Of a DNA stretch of 64,000 nt, positions 16,682 through 25,480 are shown piece after piece. Position 1 is the first letter of the stretch. Each line of letters opens with the position of its first letter. A model generated the notes under the pieces. That model searched no databases. It was not told where the DNA came from and saw nothing but the letters and a program-made list of their open reading frames with translations. A program made the position numbers and the translations under genes. Source of the DNA: Candidatus Nanoarchaeia archaeon (GTDB taxonomy: Archaea > Nanobdellota > Nanobdellia > Woesearchaeales > JACPBV01); NCBI GenBank assembly GCA_028279655.1, contig JANQNH010000004.1, positions 62,001-126,000 on the forward strand, given 5' to 3'.

Positions 16682-19600
16682 TCAGCCAAACCACTGCCCA
16701 AGAGCGATCTGTTTTTCCTTTTCTTTTCCAAAAACTCCCTCCACTCTTCTCTTTGTGAGCTCTAGGCTCTGTTTAAGATATGGAGGCAAATCGTATTTTG
16801 TAGCCAAACTTATTGCAGGCTCTAGATACTTAACGATAGAACCTTCAGAGATGGTAAAGATGATCTTTCCGCCACATTTTGTACATTTCCCGATAAGGGG
16901 GGGTCGCCGGTACTTATGGTTGCAGTTTACACACCTAAATATCTGCTGAGAAAACTTCCTGAGATTCCCTTTAATGTCACGGATGAAGTGTTTTTCTATC
17001 ACAAGCCTAGCAACATCTGAGGTATCCACTGCTCTTATCTTCTCTGCAAGCCCCATCTGGCCTTTAAGTTTATCCTCCATAGATGGAACAGTCTTATATG
17101 CTGAACATCTTACACCAGAGTTTAGATCATCAAGATCATGTGTAAATCCAAAACATTCGTACTGCCCTTCAGTATTGAGTCTTTTTCCTAATTGTTCTAT
17201 CTCAATATCCCATGGTTGTTTATATTCAAGACACGCCTCATAAAACTCCAGGGGATACCTTTTAGCTATATCTAGATCAAAGACCATATCATCCACCTCA
17301 GCAGGGATCAAAGAAGAGGTAAGTACCAAAGGGGCATCTTGCGTTGCCCCCCGGTTATTAGGAAGAAACTGTCTGGAAAAATTAAGCAAGGTATCCATCA
17401 TTAGAGTTACTGAAGCTTCGTCACCGTCACAGTCCCTCCTGGTTCCAGCGTGAAACATAGGGTGTGCATAAAAACCAAGGGTTCTTGAAAACCCGATAAT
17501 CCTCCCCGTTATTGCAGCAGACGTATGAGGGGCAAGAGCCATTACCAGCTTTCCAGCAAGATCTTTAGGAGATTTAAGGTTATAGTATGGTTTAAGACCA
17601 TAAAATTTTACTAAAAGGTCATCGATAAAATTAGCTGACCTAAACAAGATCTTGTCTGCCCCCTCCTCAGGAGATTCCTCACAAGCAGGCAAGATGATAT
17701 CCTGGGGCTTCAGTTCAAGAATTTGATCCATATCTTCAAGGTCTCTTCCAGAGATGTCTTTTTTATATCCAAGTTCTCTAAGTTTCTCTATGCTCGTCTG
17801 GATTTCCTTTGGTTTAAAATGGGTTATAGCCAACTGAGTCATATCATATCTTGTAGTCCCGTCTTTATTTACATAGATATCGTGTTTAGATCTCAAAACA
17901 CCCTTAGCTGGGTGCTCAGGAATATGGCCCTTATTTGAAGTCCCTCTTACTCCTTTGATCATATCAGGTATTGTCTTTTCCCCCATCAATGTCTTGATAT
18001 TTTTAAAAAGGGAGTTTACATCAATACTTTTCTTTACGAAAGGTTTAGCTAGTCCGTGTTGGCATTCCTCTTTGTCCATTACACCGCAGGTATGACAAAA
18101 AAAGAACTTTTTTGTTTTTTTGTTGCAGCATTCACATATATTAAAGATAGTGTCAATATTGCAATGGTTGCAGTGATATAGAGGGAACTCTGCAGTGATG
18201 TTTCCGCTTTCCATCGCTGTTTGAAAACATCGTAACTTGCCTCCCTCCTCTCCGACTGGAAAAAGAACATGGGGAGAACCTGCTAGCTTTCTCATTTTGG
18301 CTTTTTCTGGCCTCCCCATTCTCGCTCCGATGAAATAACCTGACTTATCCCTAAACTTAATAGGTGAGATCATGTTCACAATCTCAAGGGGCTTTTTATC
18401 CAGGTTCTCTCCAACAATTTTTTTGATTTTATCTAGGTTATCATCAGTTAATCCAAAAACCTCTACTAGAATCAGGGCTTCGTCTTTTTCAACAAGAACG
18501 TATTCTTGATTGATTACCTTATGAGGGATACCAATAAGCTCAAAAATTCTTTTTTTGTCTTTATCTAATGGAAAGATGATTTTTTGAATCTTATCTTCTT
18601 CAACAACAACATTGGCCTTCTCAAACCACAGGAACATATCTAAAAGGTCTTTGGAAGATATAAGGTTCCAATGAGGTGTATAATAAGGGTACAATGGGAT
18701 CCCTAGCTCCCTAGATAGTTGAACTGCAGCTAGAGAGGTCAGCCTGTGTTTTAGAGGTTCCTTAAGCAATAATCCTAGGGCTTCTGTTGAGATGTTTGTT
18801 ATTCCTGAAAGCTTCTCCAGATCCAGATTTCCAAAAGTATTTACTGTTGCCTTTTCCAGCTCCTGAACCCACCACTCTTCACAATAACCTGCAGGAATTA
18901 AGGGGTGTGCCCTGTTGAAGAAATCGCCGTAACTGAAAAGTATATCGCCCAAAAACAATATCTCCTTTATGTCGGGTGCTAATTGCTTTGCCTGGTTTGC
19001 AGTCTCCAGCCTGACAACATCTCCGCTATTAAGTTTAACTATGGGCCCTTCTATTGTATCGCAACAGGACATGGACGCTGCTTTCCCGGGCCGTTCTACC
19101 TTAAGCTGAGTTCCTATGGCTATATACCCATTTAAAGCATAAGTGACTGCAGGGTGGATCGCAGCAGAAGAATACCCGGTTACCCTCGCCCGGCCATACC
19201 TAAGGCGAAACCCCCCCTCTCTCAATGGGTGCGTAAGAACCGGCCTTCCAGCAACAAGATCTGAGATATAAGTATAATTAGGAGTAATTTTACTGGTTGA
19301 TTCCTCTGAACTTTGTGCTTTGACTTTTTTTTGTAACTTGATAAAATCCTCAAGAAAAAACCACTTATCTAAGCCAAACTCTTTGCCCCACTTGTTGATT
19401 TGCTTCCAAAGCTTTGGTGCCTTTTGTGCTATCCCCTCCCCTAAGACCAAGCAAGCACCAGACCTTATCCTGTTTGTTTCTATTCTCTCAAGGTCTTTAT
19501 ACTGCGATACTTCCAGCTGTTCAGAAGGATCTCCTGCTATCTGAACAGGGATATTCCTTACTAAAAAAGCGATCTCCTCTCTACTGGGAAGGTATTGAAG

Positions 19601-20218
19601 GTTGGTAACTCTTTCATGATAATCGTAAAGTTCCACAACCATTCGATTGATTTCGTCCTCGGAAGGATCATAAGGAGAGTAGCCCATACCAATCCTTACA
19701 TAATCAGAGACCATCGTGGATACTGCCGCAGCAGTGCCTCCTGCAGACCTTATCGGACCTGAATACATAAGACAGAAGTATTCCTTTCCATCTTTCCTGG
19801 GCTTAAGCTTAAGCTCAACAAAGCCTTCTATCGGGGAAGCAACTATCCCCAACGTTAAATAGGCAATTCCAACCCTAATCCCTGTTTCCATAGCAAGCAG
19901 CTTATTGCTGAACTTACAAAGCTTTTCCTGAGCTACTTCAAGAGAGATCGTTAATGCAACACGCCAGTCTAGATCCCCAAATTTTTTTTCCAGTTCCTTG
20001 ATTCGTTTAGATAATCCTGAATTCCCAATTTCAGGGACTATTGTAGATATAAGTCCCTCTACCCTCTCTGCCATATTCTTAGCTAATGGGACCGGAGCCT
20101 CATCCTCAGGATCAAACCCCTTACTTCTCGCCTTAGCAGCAATAGAATAGGCTAGCTTCACCTTCCTATCTATCTCCTGGAAGTATTCCTTCATCTCCTT
20201 GCTTGAAGCGAGTTCCAT
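16682..20218 (-). CDS. dp2: DNA polymerase D large (catalytic) subunit DP2
   Basis: DP2 carries the polymerase active site of PolD, the replicative polymerase of most archaea outside Crenarchaeota. The 1178-residue protein is uninterrupted, with no intein. Key marks are the N-terminal GPIRSAGGTAAA region (about residue 150), the catalytic double-psi beta-barrel with RRDCDGDEASV (about 928), the zinc clusters CNHCNIDTIFNICECC and CHTCG near 700, and the C-terminal CVNCNHKYRRPP...CTKCGGK near 1100. The last residues QIALGQWFG fit a PCNA-binding box (Q-x-x-L-x-x-W-F). The gene begins 7 nt after the DP1 stop, giving the order cdc6-DP1-DP2 on one strand. Confidence 0.96.
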   Translation of the reverse strand: MELASSKEMKEYFQEIDRKVKLAYSIAAKARSKGFDPEDEAPVPLAKNMAERVEGLISTIVPEIGNSGLSKRIKELEKKFGDLDWRVALTISLEVAQEKLCKFSNKLLAMETGIRVGIAYLTLGIVASPIEGFVELKLKPRKDGKEYFCLMYSGPIRSAGGTAAAVSTMVSDYVRIGMGYSPYDPSEDEINRMVVELYDYHERVTNLQYLPSREEIAFLVRNIPVQIAGDPSEQLEVSQYKDLERIETNRIRSGACLVLGEGIAQKAPKLWKQINKWGKEFGLDKWFFLEDFIKLQKKVKAQSSEESTSKITPNYTYISDLVAGRPVLTHPLREGGFRLRYGRARVTGYSSAAIHPAVTYALNGYIAIGTQLKVERPGKAASMSCCDTIEGPIVKLNSGDVVRLETANQAKQLAPDIKEILFLGDILFSYGDFFNRAHPLIPAGYCEEWWVQELEKATVNTFGNLDLEKLSGITNISTEALGLLLKEPLKHRLTSLAAVQLSRELGIPLYPYYTPHWNLISSKDLLDMFLWFEKANVVVEEDKIQKIIFPLDKDKKRIFELIGIPHKVINQEYVLVEKDEALILVEVFGLTDDNLDKIKKIVGENLDKKPLEIVNMISPIKFRDKSGYFIGARMGRPEKAKMRKLAGSPHVLFPVGEEGGKLRCFQTAMESGNITAEFPLYHCNHCNIDTIFNICECCNKKTKKFFFCHTCGVMDKEECQHGLAKPFVKKSIDVNSLFKNIKTLMGEKTIPDMIKGVRGTSNKGHIPEHPAKGVLRSKHDIYVNKDGTTRYDMTQLAITHFKPKEIQTSIEKLRELGYKKDISGRDLEDMDQILELKPQDIILPACEESPEEGADKILFRSANFIDDLLVKFYGLKPYYNLKSPKDLAGKLVMALAPHTSAAITGRIIGFSRTLGFYAHPMFHAGTRRDCDGDEASVTLMMDTLLNFSRQFLPNNRGATQDAPLVLTSSLIPAEVDDMVFDLDIAKRYPLEFYEACLEYKQPWDIEIEQLGKRLNTEGQYECFGFTHDLDDLNSGVRCSAYKTVPSMEDKLKGQMGLAEKIRAVDTSDVARLVIEKHFIRDIKGNLRKFSQQIFRCVNCNHKYRRPPLIGKCTKCGGKIIFTISEGSIVKYLEPAISLATKYDLPPYLKQSLELTKRRVEGVFGKEKEKQIALGQWFG

Positions 20219-20225
20219 TTTATTT

Positions 20226-21800
20226 TTAAATAAATTTCAGGATTTTTATATCCCTTGTCCTAAGGTTTACCATAGGTATCCTGCCTGGCTCTGGATTGTG
20301 ACCTACCTTCTCCTGGAAGACGGTCTTGGATTGCCAGCAAGAACCGCTTATAAGGGTTATATTCTTATAATTGGCGGCGATTGATTTATGTATATGACCA
20401 GTAATAAAAAAATCAGGTACCTTAGTAATGACTAGGGGATCTTGACTGACATCAGGAGTATATAATGTAGACGTATGGGTTGGGGCCAGATGTCTTCGTT
20501 TTAAAAGAAACTTCATAACCAGATCTGCCCTATTATAGCCCCCATTATTCCTTATTGAATCGACATTAGCAACAAAATAATCAAAAGAATAGCCATGATA
20601 AAGTAGAACATCAAACCCTGAAAATTTATCTGAAGAATGTATATTGACTAAAGCAGGATTCGAAACAGAAACTAGGTTAGGCAACCTATACAAGGGTTCA
20701 GCAAAATCCCGGTAAAGCAACGGCTGGGGCTCTGCTATCCTCATTGCATCGTGGTTTCCAGGACAGACTATGAGGTGTATCTTAGAAGGGATTTGTTTAA
20801 GAAATTCAGCGCACGCATCATACTGCTTATAGATATCATTAATATCTAGTTCTTTGTCTTGTTCAGGATATATCCCGCACCCATCAACCAAATCTCCCAC
20901 AATAAATATGTACTGTACCTTAGAGGCAATCTCTTTTTGTTTTTCATTACCCATCTCAAGGTTTATCCATTTTAGAAATTTTTTAAATGCGTCAGGCAGA
21001 AAATTATTAGAGCCAACATGTAGGTCAGAAAGGAACAGAGCATATGCCTCGTCCGGGCTTTTTTTAAGCTCTTTAGTAGCCACTTCAGGCCAGTAGACCT
21101 TATTGGCAAAAACGATATTCTCTCCATTAACCCCATCAACAGCAAGGACCTCGTCCAGAACTATCGAGCTTGCTTCCCTGAAGATTTCTGGCTTATTCTT
21201 ATTTATCAATACATTTATAGATCCTGTCTGGTCCTCCATAGTGAGGATTATGTTCTTATTTTTGGTAATCTGCTTATTTGCCACTATCCCTATCAAGGAG
21301 ACTGACTCCCTGTCTTTTTTGTTTTTTATCCTGTTTATTGTAGTTACATTCTTAAGGTCTGGCCTCTGACGTAAAATTCCCTCAAGGGCACTATACCTCA
21401 TATTAAAATATTGAACAAAATCCTGGATGTCTCTTTTTTTAGAATCCTCTTCATAGGAATAAATAACCTTGACCTTCTCTTCCTTGGCCTTGGTTTTTTG
21501 GGTGTAAAGGAATTTGATGAACTGGTTATATACCTTATTGTCCCTTCCTTTCTCTAACAATGCCTTAGATTTCTCTAAATCGAGCCAATTGAGATCCAGA
21601 TTAGGTAGATTTTGAAGTGCCTCGCTAAGGTCTTTGTTTAAAAAAAGGAAATTTTGGGAATTGATCTTGCTTAAAATCAGAGAGTATGTTCTTTCCAAAT
21701 CCTCTGCCCCAATACTTTCAAATACATCAGAACTTAACAAAATCTCTTTCTTAAGAAAAAAATCTACTGCCTGCTTTTTTTGTATTAACTTTTGTTCCAT
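20226..21800 (-). CDS. dp1: DNA polymerase D small (proofreading) subunit DP1
   Basis: DP1 is the 3'-5' exonuclease subunit of PolD with a calcineurin-like phosphoesterase fold. The 524-residue protein has an N-terminal helical region, an OB fold (about residues 165-240: VSLIGIVANKQITKNKNIILTMED), then the metal motifs LFLSDLHVGS (about 257), VGDLVDG, CPGNHDAMR, LYHGYSFDYF and FITGHIHKS. All expected metal ligands are present, so it should be an active nuclease. It lies between cdc6 (31 nt upstream) and dp2 (7 nt downstream). Confidence 0.95.
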   Translation of the reverse strand: MEQKLIQKKQAVDFFLKKEILLSSDVFESIGAEDLERTYSLILSKINSQNFLFLNKDLSEALQNLPNLDLNWLDLEKSKALLEKGRDNKVYNQFIKFLYTQKTKAKEEKVKVIYSYEEDSKKRDIQDFVQYFNMRYSALEGILRQRPDLKNVTTINRIKNKKDRESVSLIGIVANKQITKNKNIILTMEDQTGSINVLINKNKPEIFREASSIVLDEVLAVDGVNGENIVFANKVYWPEVATKELKKSPDEAYALFLSDLHVGSNNFLPDAFKKFLKWINLEMGNEKQKEIASKVQYIFIVGDLVDGCGIYPEQDKELDINDIYKQYDACAEFLKQIPSKIHLIVCPGNHDAMRIAEPQPLLYRDFAEPLYRLPNLVSVSNPALVNIHSSDKFSGFDVLLYHGYSFDYFVANVDSIRNNGGYNRADLVMKFLLKRRHLAPTHTSTLYTPDVSQDPLVITKVPDFFITGHIHKSIAANYKNITLISGSCWQSKTVFQEKVGHNPEPGRIPMVNLRTRDIKILKFI

Positions 21801-21831
21801 TTTTAGGTCAGAAGGATTATTCTTAGTTAAG

Positions 21832-23043
21832 CTAAGATAGGGCTAATCCTTCCTCTAATATCTTCCTTGTTTTATCCAAAATAGTAAGGGGTATCAAAAC
21901 TGAGATCTCCCGCGTTCTGCCGTGCCTTCCCTTGGAAATGACCTTGGCGTTGATTATGCCCAACATATCTAATTCTGCGATAATGTCTGACACCCTCCGT
22001 TGAGTCAATGGCCTCAAACCAACCCTTGAAGACACCTGTTTATATATCTCATAAATATCTCCTGTAAATATGCTTTCTTTCCTCTTCGAATGTAAAGAGA
22101 GGATTGAATAAAGGGTTGCCTGGGATTGTTTTGGTTGATGAGTGATTGCATCAAGTACACTATCTTTCTCTATTTTTTCTTCAGCACAGTCTATATGCCC
22201 AATATTAACTTTATCTGAATTGTTTCTTTCTGCAATCTCTGCTGCAACCCTTAAAAGTTCTAATGCCCTCCTGGCGTCTCCGTGTTCCCTGGCAGCATAA
22301 GCCGCACACTTTTCAATAACTCCCTCTTCCATACAGCCCCCTTTAAATGCGACTTTGGACCTCTCTTTTAGAATCTCCTGGATCTGCAAAGCATTATATG
22401 GTGGGAAAACAAGCTCCTCCTCAGATAAAGAAGAACGAACCCTGGGGTCAAGATTGTCCACAAAAATCAAATCATTAGATATCCCAACTAAAACTATCTG
22501 GGAGTTTTCTAGATCCTCATTCATCCTAACAAGGTTGTATAGGATCTCATCTCCTGTTTTCTTCACTAATTGGTCAATCTCATCTAAGACTAGTAAGATA
22601 AGCTGTTTTTGCTTATCAATAACCCCAAAAAAAGACTTATATACTTCGTCTGTAGGGAGCCCTGTTGCTGCAACCTCATAACCCAATTCTCTAGTTAACT
22701 GTGCAACCAAACGATATTCAGTATCTGCAACTTTCTTTAATTTGCAGTTCAGGTATATTGTCTTCAATGGAATGCCCTTTTGTTTTGAGATACCTAACAG
22801 GTTGGAAGTTATATGTTTAACAGTTAGTGTCTTGCCAGTACCTGTTTTACCATAAATAAAAAGATTAGAGGGTTTTTCTAATTTTAAGCAAGGCGCCAAG
22901 ATGTTTGCAACCTGCTCTATCTCAGAATCCCTATGAGAGATTGTTTCAGGCATATATGAGCTCTGCAATACCTTTTTATCCAAAAATAAACTCTCTTTAT
23001 CCAGAAAGTCTTCAAAGAAGTTAGATAACATCTCTTTTTTCAT
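21832..23043 (-). CDS. cdc6: Orc1/Cdc6 origin-recognition and helicase-loading ATPase
   Basis: This protein binds ORB elements at the origin and loads MCM. The 403-residue product has the N-terminal PETISHRDSEIEQVANIL segment, Walker A YGKTGTGKT (about residue 60-68), Walker B LLVLDEIDQL (about 150), sensor DPRVRSSL and a C-terminal winged helix (about 320-400, with SSRVGLRPLTQRRVSDIIAELDML). ATG 23043 is chosen because a TTTAAATA TATA box lies about 26 nt upstream, giving a leaderless mRNA. The gene is next to the ORB-like sequences that are its probable binding sites, and it heads the operon with both PolD genes. Confidence 0.95.
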   Translation of the reverse strand: MKKEMLSNFFEDFLDKESLFLDKKVLQSSYMPETISHRDSEIEQVANILAPCLKLEKPSNLFIYGKTGTGKTLTVKHITSNLLGISKQKGIPLKTIYLNCKLKKVADTEYRLVAQLTRELGYEVAATGLPTDEVYKSFFGVIDKQKQLILLVLDEIDQLVKKTGDEILYNLVRMNEDLENSQIVLVGISNDLIFVDNLDPRVRSSLSEEELVFPPYNALQIQEILKERSKVAFKGGCMEEGVIEKCAAYAAREHGDARRALELLRVAAEIAERNNSDKVNIGHIDCAEEKIEKDSVLDAITHQPKQSQATLYSILSLHSKRKESIFTGDIYEIYKQVSSRVGLRPLTQRRVSDIIAELDMLGIINAKVISKGRHGRTREISVLIPLTILDKTRKILEEGLALS

Positions 23044-23123
23044 ATAGTTCCACAAGAAATGAAGGTATTTAAAGGTTGTTATGTGTTTGTACAGTAGTAT
23101 CTTTCGAAAAATAACTGAATATA

Positions 23124-23148
23124 GGACCCCTTCGTTTCCTATGGAAAA
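23124..23148 (-). repeat. ORB-like element, left, with G string
   Basis: Read on the minus strand it is TTCCATAGGAAAC followed by GAAGGGGTCC. This resembles the archaeal ORB: a TTCCA-x-x-GGAAA dyad followed by a G-rich stretch. Confidence 0.65.
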
Positions 23149-23174
23149 TGTATTTAAAGTGTTGGTATGTTTTT

Positions 23175-23187
23175 GCGTTTCCTGGTT
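23175..23187 (-). repeat. Mini-ORB-like element
   Basis: On the minus strand it reads AACCAGGAAACGC, sharing the CCAnnGGAAAC-type core and orientation with the left ORB but lacking the G string. Confidence 0.45.
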
Positions 23188-23200
23188 TTTTATTTTATAT

Positions 23201-23222
23201 TTATTTTCTATATAGAAAATAA
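23201..23222. repeat. Perfect 22-nt AT-rich palindrome in the origin
   Basis: TTATTTTCTAT is followed directly by its exact reverse complement. It lies at the edge of the AT-rich tract between the two ORB elements and could extrude or bind a dimeric protein. Confidence 0.5.
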
Positions 23223-23348
23223 TATAATATATAATAATATATAAAAAATCAAAAAAATAATTTAATTATATGATAAAAACAAAAAGCAACCTGAAAAAAC
23301 AAAAAAAACCATTAAAAAAACAAGACCTCAACTCAAAAGACTTCACCA

Positions 23349-23371
23349 TTCCACAGGAAATCATAGGGTAG
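23349..23371 (+). repeat. ORB-like element, right, inverted relative to the left one
   Basis: On the plus strand it reads TTCCACAGGAAAT followed by CATAGGGTAG. It agrees with the left element at TTCCA, AGGAAA and the GGG run, in opposite orientation. Confidence 0.55.
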
Positions 23372-23450
23372 TCAGAATACATAAAATATCAACCACTTAT
23401 AATAACCTTCAATCAACTAATTTATAAATAATAAGACATTAATAAAAACA

Positions 23451-24425
23451 ATGTCGCCCTATCCAAAAGAGGTCTGCCTAGAGGCATCATCCGTATGTCA
23501 ACTAAGATGCCCTATCTGCCCCACAGGAAAACAAGAAACAAGAAATAACACTATAGGGCAAGGTTACCTAAAATTTAAAGATTTTAAGATTTTCATAGAT
23601 AAAAACCCACATATAAAAAACATAGAATTATCTAATTTTGGTGAAATTTTCTTAAATCCAGAACTCAAACAGATAATCCGGTACGCATACATACACGGGG
23701 TAAAATTAACAGCAAGAAACGGAGTAAACCTAAACAACACAGATAAGGAAACCCTAAAATTTTTAGTAAGATATAATTTTGAATGTTTAAGCGTTTCCAT
23801 GGATGGAGCATCAAACCAAACATACAAACTTTACCGTATTGGAGGAGATTTTAATAAAGTAATCAAAAACATCAAAACAATCAATCGACATAAAAAGACA
23901 TATCATTCAGATCTGCCGAGACTATGGTGGCAATTTATAATATTTGGGCATAACGAACACGAATTGCCTAAAGCAAGAAGCATGGCTGCAGTTCTTGGTA
24001 TGAAATTTGTGCCCAAGCTAAACTGGGACCCCTCGTTTTCTCCTGTAATCAACAAAGAGTTTGTCAGAAAAGAAAGCGGATTAGGCGTAGCTTCCAGAGA
24101 AGAATATAGCCAAAAAAACCAAAAAAACTACATTTTACCATGTACTCAACTATGGTCCTCTCCACAGATTAACTGGGATGGAAGGCTCCTTGGTTGTTGC
24201 TCTAATGACAACTTCGGGGATTTTGGAGTGAATGTTTTTAAAATAGGTCTAGAAAACGCATTAAAAAGTGAGAAATATGTTTATGCTAAGGATATGCTAT
24301 CTGGAAAAAAACCACCTAGGTCAGACATACCCTGTTCTAAATGCAAATACTACCTAAATTTTCTAAAAGATAACAAAAAAACAACCAAGATGATTCAAGA
24401 GCTAGAATCTAAACAACACACCTAG
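23451..24425 (+). CDS. Radical SAM/SPASM protein
   Basis: The 324-residue protein has the radical SAM cluster motif C16-x3-C20-x2-C23 (CQLRCPIC) and a C-terminal SPASM-type region with CTQLW, GRLLGCCSND, FGDFG and CSKCKYY, which should hold auxiliary 4Fe-4S clusters. SPASM enzymes modify peptides, carbohydrates (BtrN type) or cofactors; the substrate is not evident here. It is the first gene of the radical SAM/glycosyltransferase region and lies next to the origin. A stretch of about 130 nt with no gene separates it from the following membrane protein. Confidence 0.85.
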   Translation: MSPYPKEVCLEASSVCQLRCPICPTGKQETRNNTIGQGYLKFKDFKIFIDKNPHIKNIELSNFGEIFLNPELKQIIRYAYIHGVKLTARNGVNLNNTDKETLKFLVRYNFECLSVSMDGASNQTYKLYRIGGDFNKVIKNIKTINRHKKTYHSDLPRLWWQFIIFGHNEHELPKARSMAAVLGMKFVPKLNWDPSFSPVINKEFVRKESGLGVASREEYSQKNQKNYILPCTQLWSSPQINWDGRLLGCCSNDNFGDFGVNVFKIGLENALKSEKYVYAKDMLSGKKPPRSDIPCSKCKYYLNFLKDNKKTTKMIQELESKQHT

Positions 24426-24558
24426 ACCCTCTTCCTAGACCCATTTTATGTTAATCCTTCTTGAGTAGAAAGAAATCTTTATTAACTAAAAACAACTAAA
24501 AGCAATCTGATGATAGGAATGAAACTATCCTTCAAAACACACTTAAATTTTAGATAAA

Positions 24559-25356
24559 ATGCCTCAAACAAATCTAAAAGAATACATAAAAAATAACCTT
24601 GAAAAAGGGTATGGCCTAAACACAATCAGGATAGCTTTGCTTAGGTGGGGGTACAGTCCAAAAGACACCGATCCAATATTGGTCAAATTAATGCAACAAA
24701 CCCCAGAAACTAACGATAATCAAACCAACAAATCTGAGATTCAAAACCCTTTTTTGAAGCTGATCATAAATCCAAATGCCTTCTTTGAAGAAACAGACAC
24801 TTATCAGCTTAACAAATCCATGAAATACCTCTTTTACTCTTTCCTTGTATTCTTTATATTCAACCCACTTATACTCTTTACTATTAACCTTATTAAAAAA
24901 AATAAATCAAGTATTCTGATTGCAACCTTATTGACAAATACAATCTCTAATCTATTTTTTTCAATATCCCTCCTTATCCTTTGCTCTTTGTTCCTGGGTG
25001 CTGTTTTTCTGACTCTGAGATTTGCCATAAAAAGGGCCCCAAATCCAAGAATGATGATATCCTCCTTTTCTTTCTCTATTGTGCCGTATATCTTAATTAA
25101 TTCCTTGAGCAACCTTGACTTCTATCCGATTGTCTCAATAATAAGTATGAATATTGGTTTTTTGAATCTTAATGTCTTTTTCTTGTGGTCTCTTGCCCTA
25201 TTTTCCTTGGCAATCTCAAAAAATATGAATATAGATTACAAAAGAACCCTTGTTCTTGTTCTAATACCGTTTTTTGTCCTATTGGGAATTATAATCCTCT
25301 CTTTCTTCAGTGCAATAAAGGCAGGGCTGCTAGGCTTGGTTTTTGAGGTATTCTAA
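24559..25356 (+). CDS. Yip1-like integral membrane protein
   Basis: The 265-residue protein begins with a soluble helical module (about residues 5-40, YIKNNLEKGYGLNTIRIALLRWGYSP) of a kind often found before membrane domains in DPANN proteins. Five to six TM helices follow (about 92-112, 120-152, 165-185, 192-225, 230-262), with a Yip1-like spacing of hydrophobic blocks. No catalytic residues are visible. It lies between two radical SAM genes and could be a scaffold or carrier for the cluster, but that is context only. Confidence 0.6.
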   Translation: MPQTNLKEYIKNNLEKGYGLNTIRIALLRWGYSPKDTDPILVKLMQQTPETNDNQTNKSEIQNPFLKLIINPNAFFEETDTYQLNKSMKYLFYSFLVFFIFNPLILFTINLIKKNKSSILIATLLTNTISNLFFSISLLILCSLFLGAVFLTLRFAIKRAPNPRMMISSFSFSIVPYILINSLSNLDFYPIVSIISMNIGFLNLNVFFLWSLALFSLAISKNMNIDYKRTLVLVLIPFFVLLGIIILSFFSAIKAGLLGLVFEVF

Positions 25357-25480
25357 CATTTTCCCTCCAACCCTAAAAGCGAAAGATTAAAGAAATACGC
25401 TGCCTTCTTTATATTGGGGGGTATCTAACCATAAATGCGGAGATCATCTAAATATCCTTGTCTTATAAAAAAGGGAAAAA

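Larger units (their letters stand above)
23124..23371. other. Probable chromosomal replication origin (oriC)
   Basis: The 407-nt gap between cdc6 and the next gene holds no convincing coding sequence. It contains an ORB-like element on the minus strand (23124-23148), a mini-ORB in the same orientation (23175-23187), an extremely AT-rich tract with a 22-nt palindrome (about 23188-23335, the likely unwinding element), and an oppositely oriented ORB-like element on the plus strand (23349-23371). Inverted ORBs flanking an AT-rich element next to cdc6 is the archaeal origin layout, and the cdc6-DP1-DP2 neighbourhood also resembles the Pyrococcus origin region. Beyond the second ORB, 23372-23450 holds only an AT-rich promoter-like stretch. 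Confidence 0.7.

Noticed and set aside
16682-20218. Intein in the PolD large subunit
   Set aside because: The catalytic DCDGDE region and flanks are continuous and the total length of 1178 residues leaves no room for an intein. MCM was checked in the same way with the same result.
23270-23371. 33-codon Lys-rich reading frame in the origin region with a TATA-like stretch upstream
   Set aside because: It lies across the AT-rich element and its 3' end coincides with the right ORB-like element. Its composition is what a translated A-rich tract gives, so origin function explains the sequence better.
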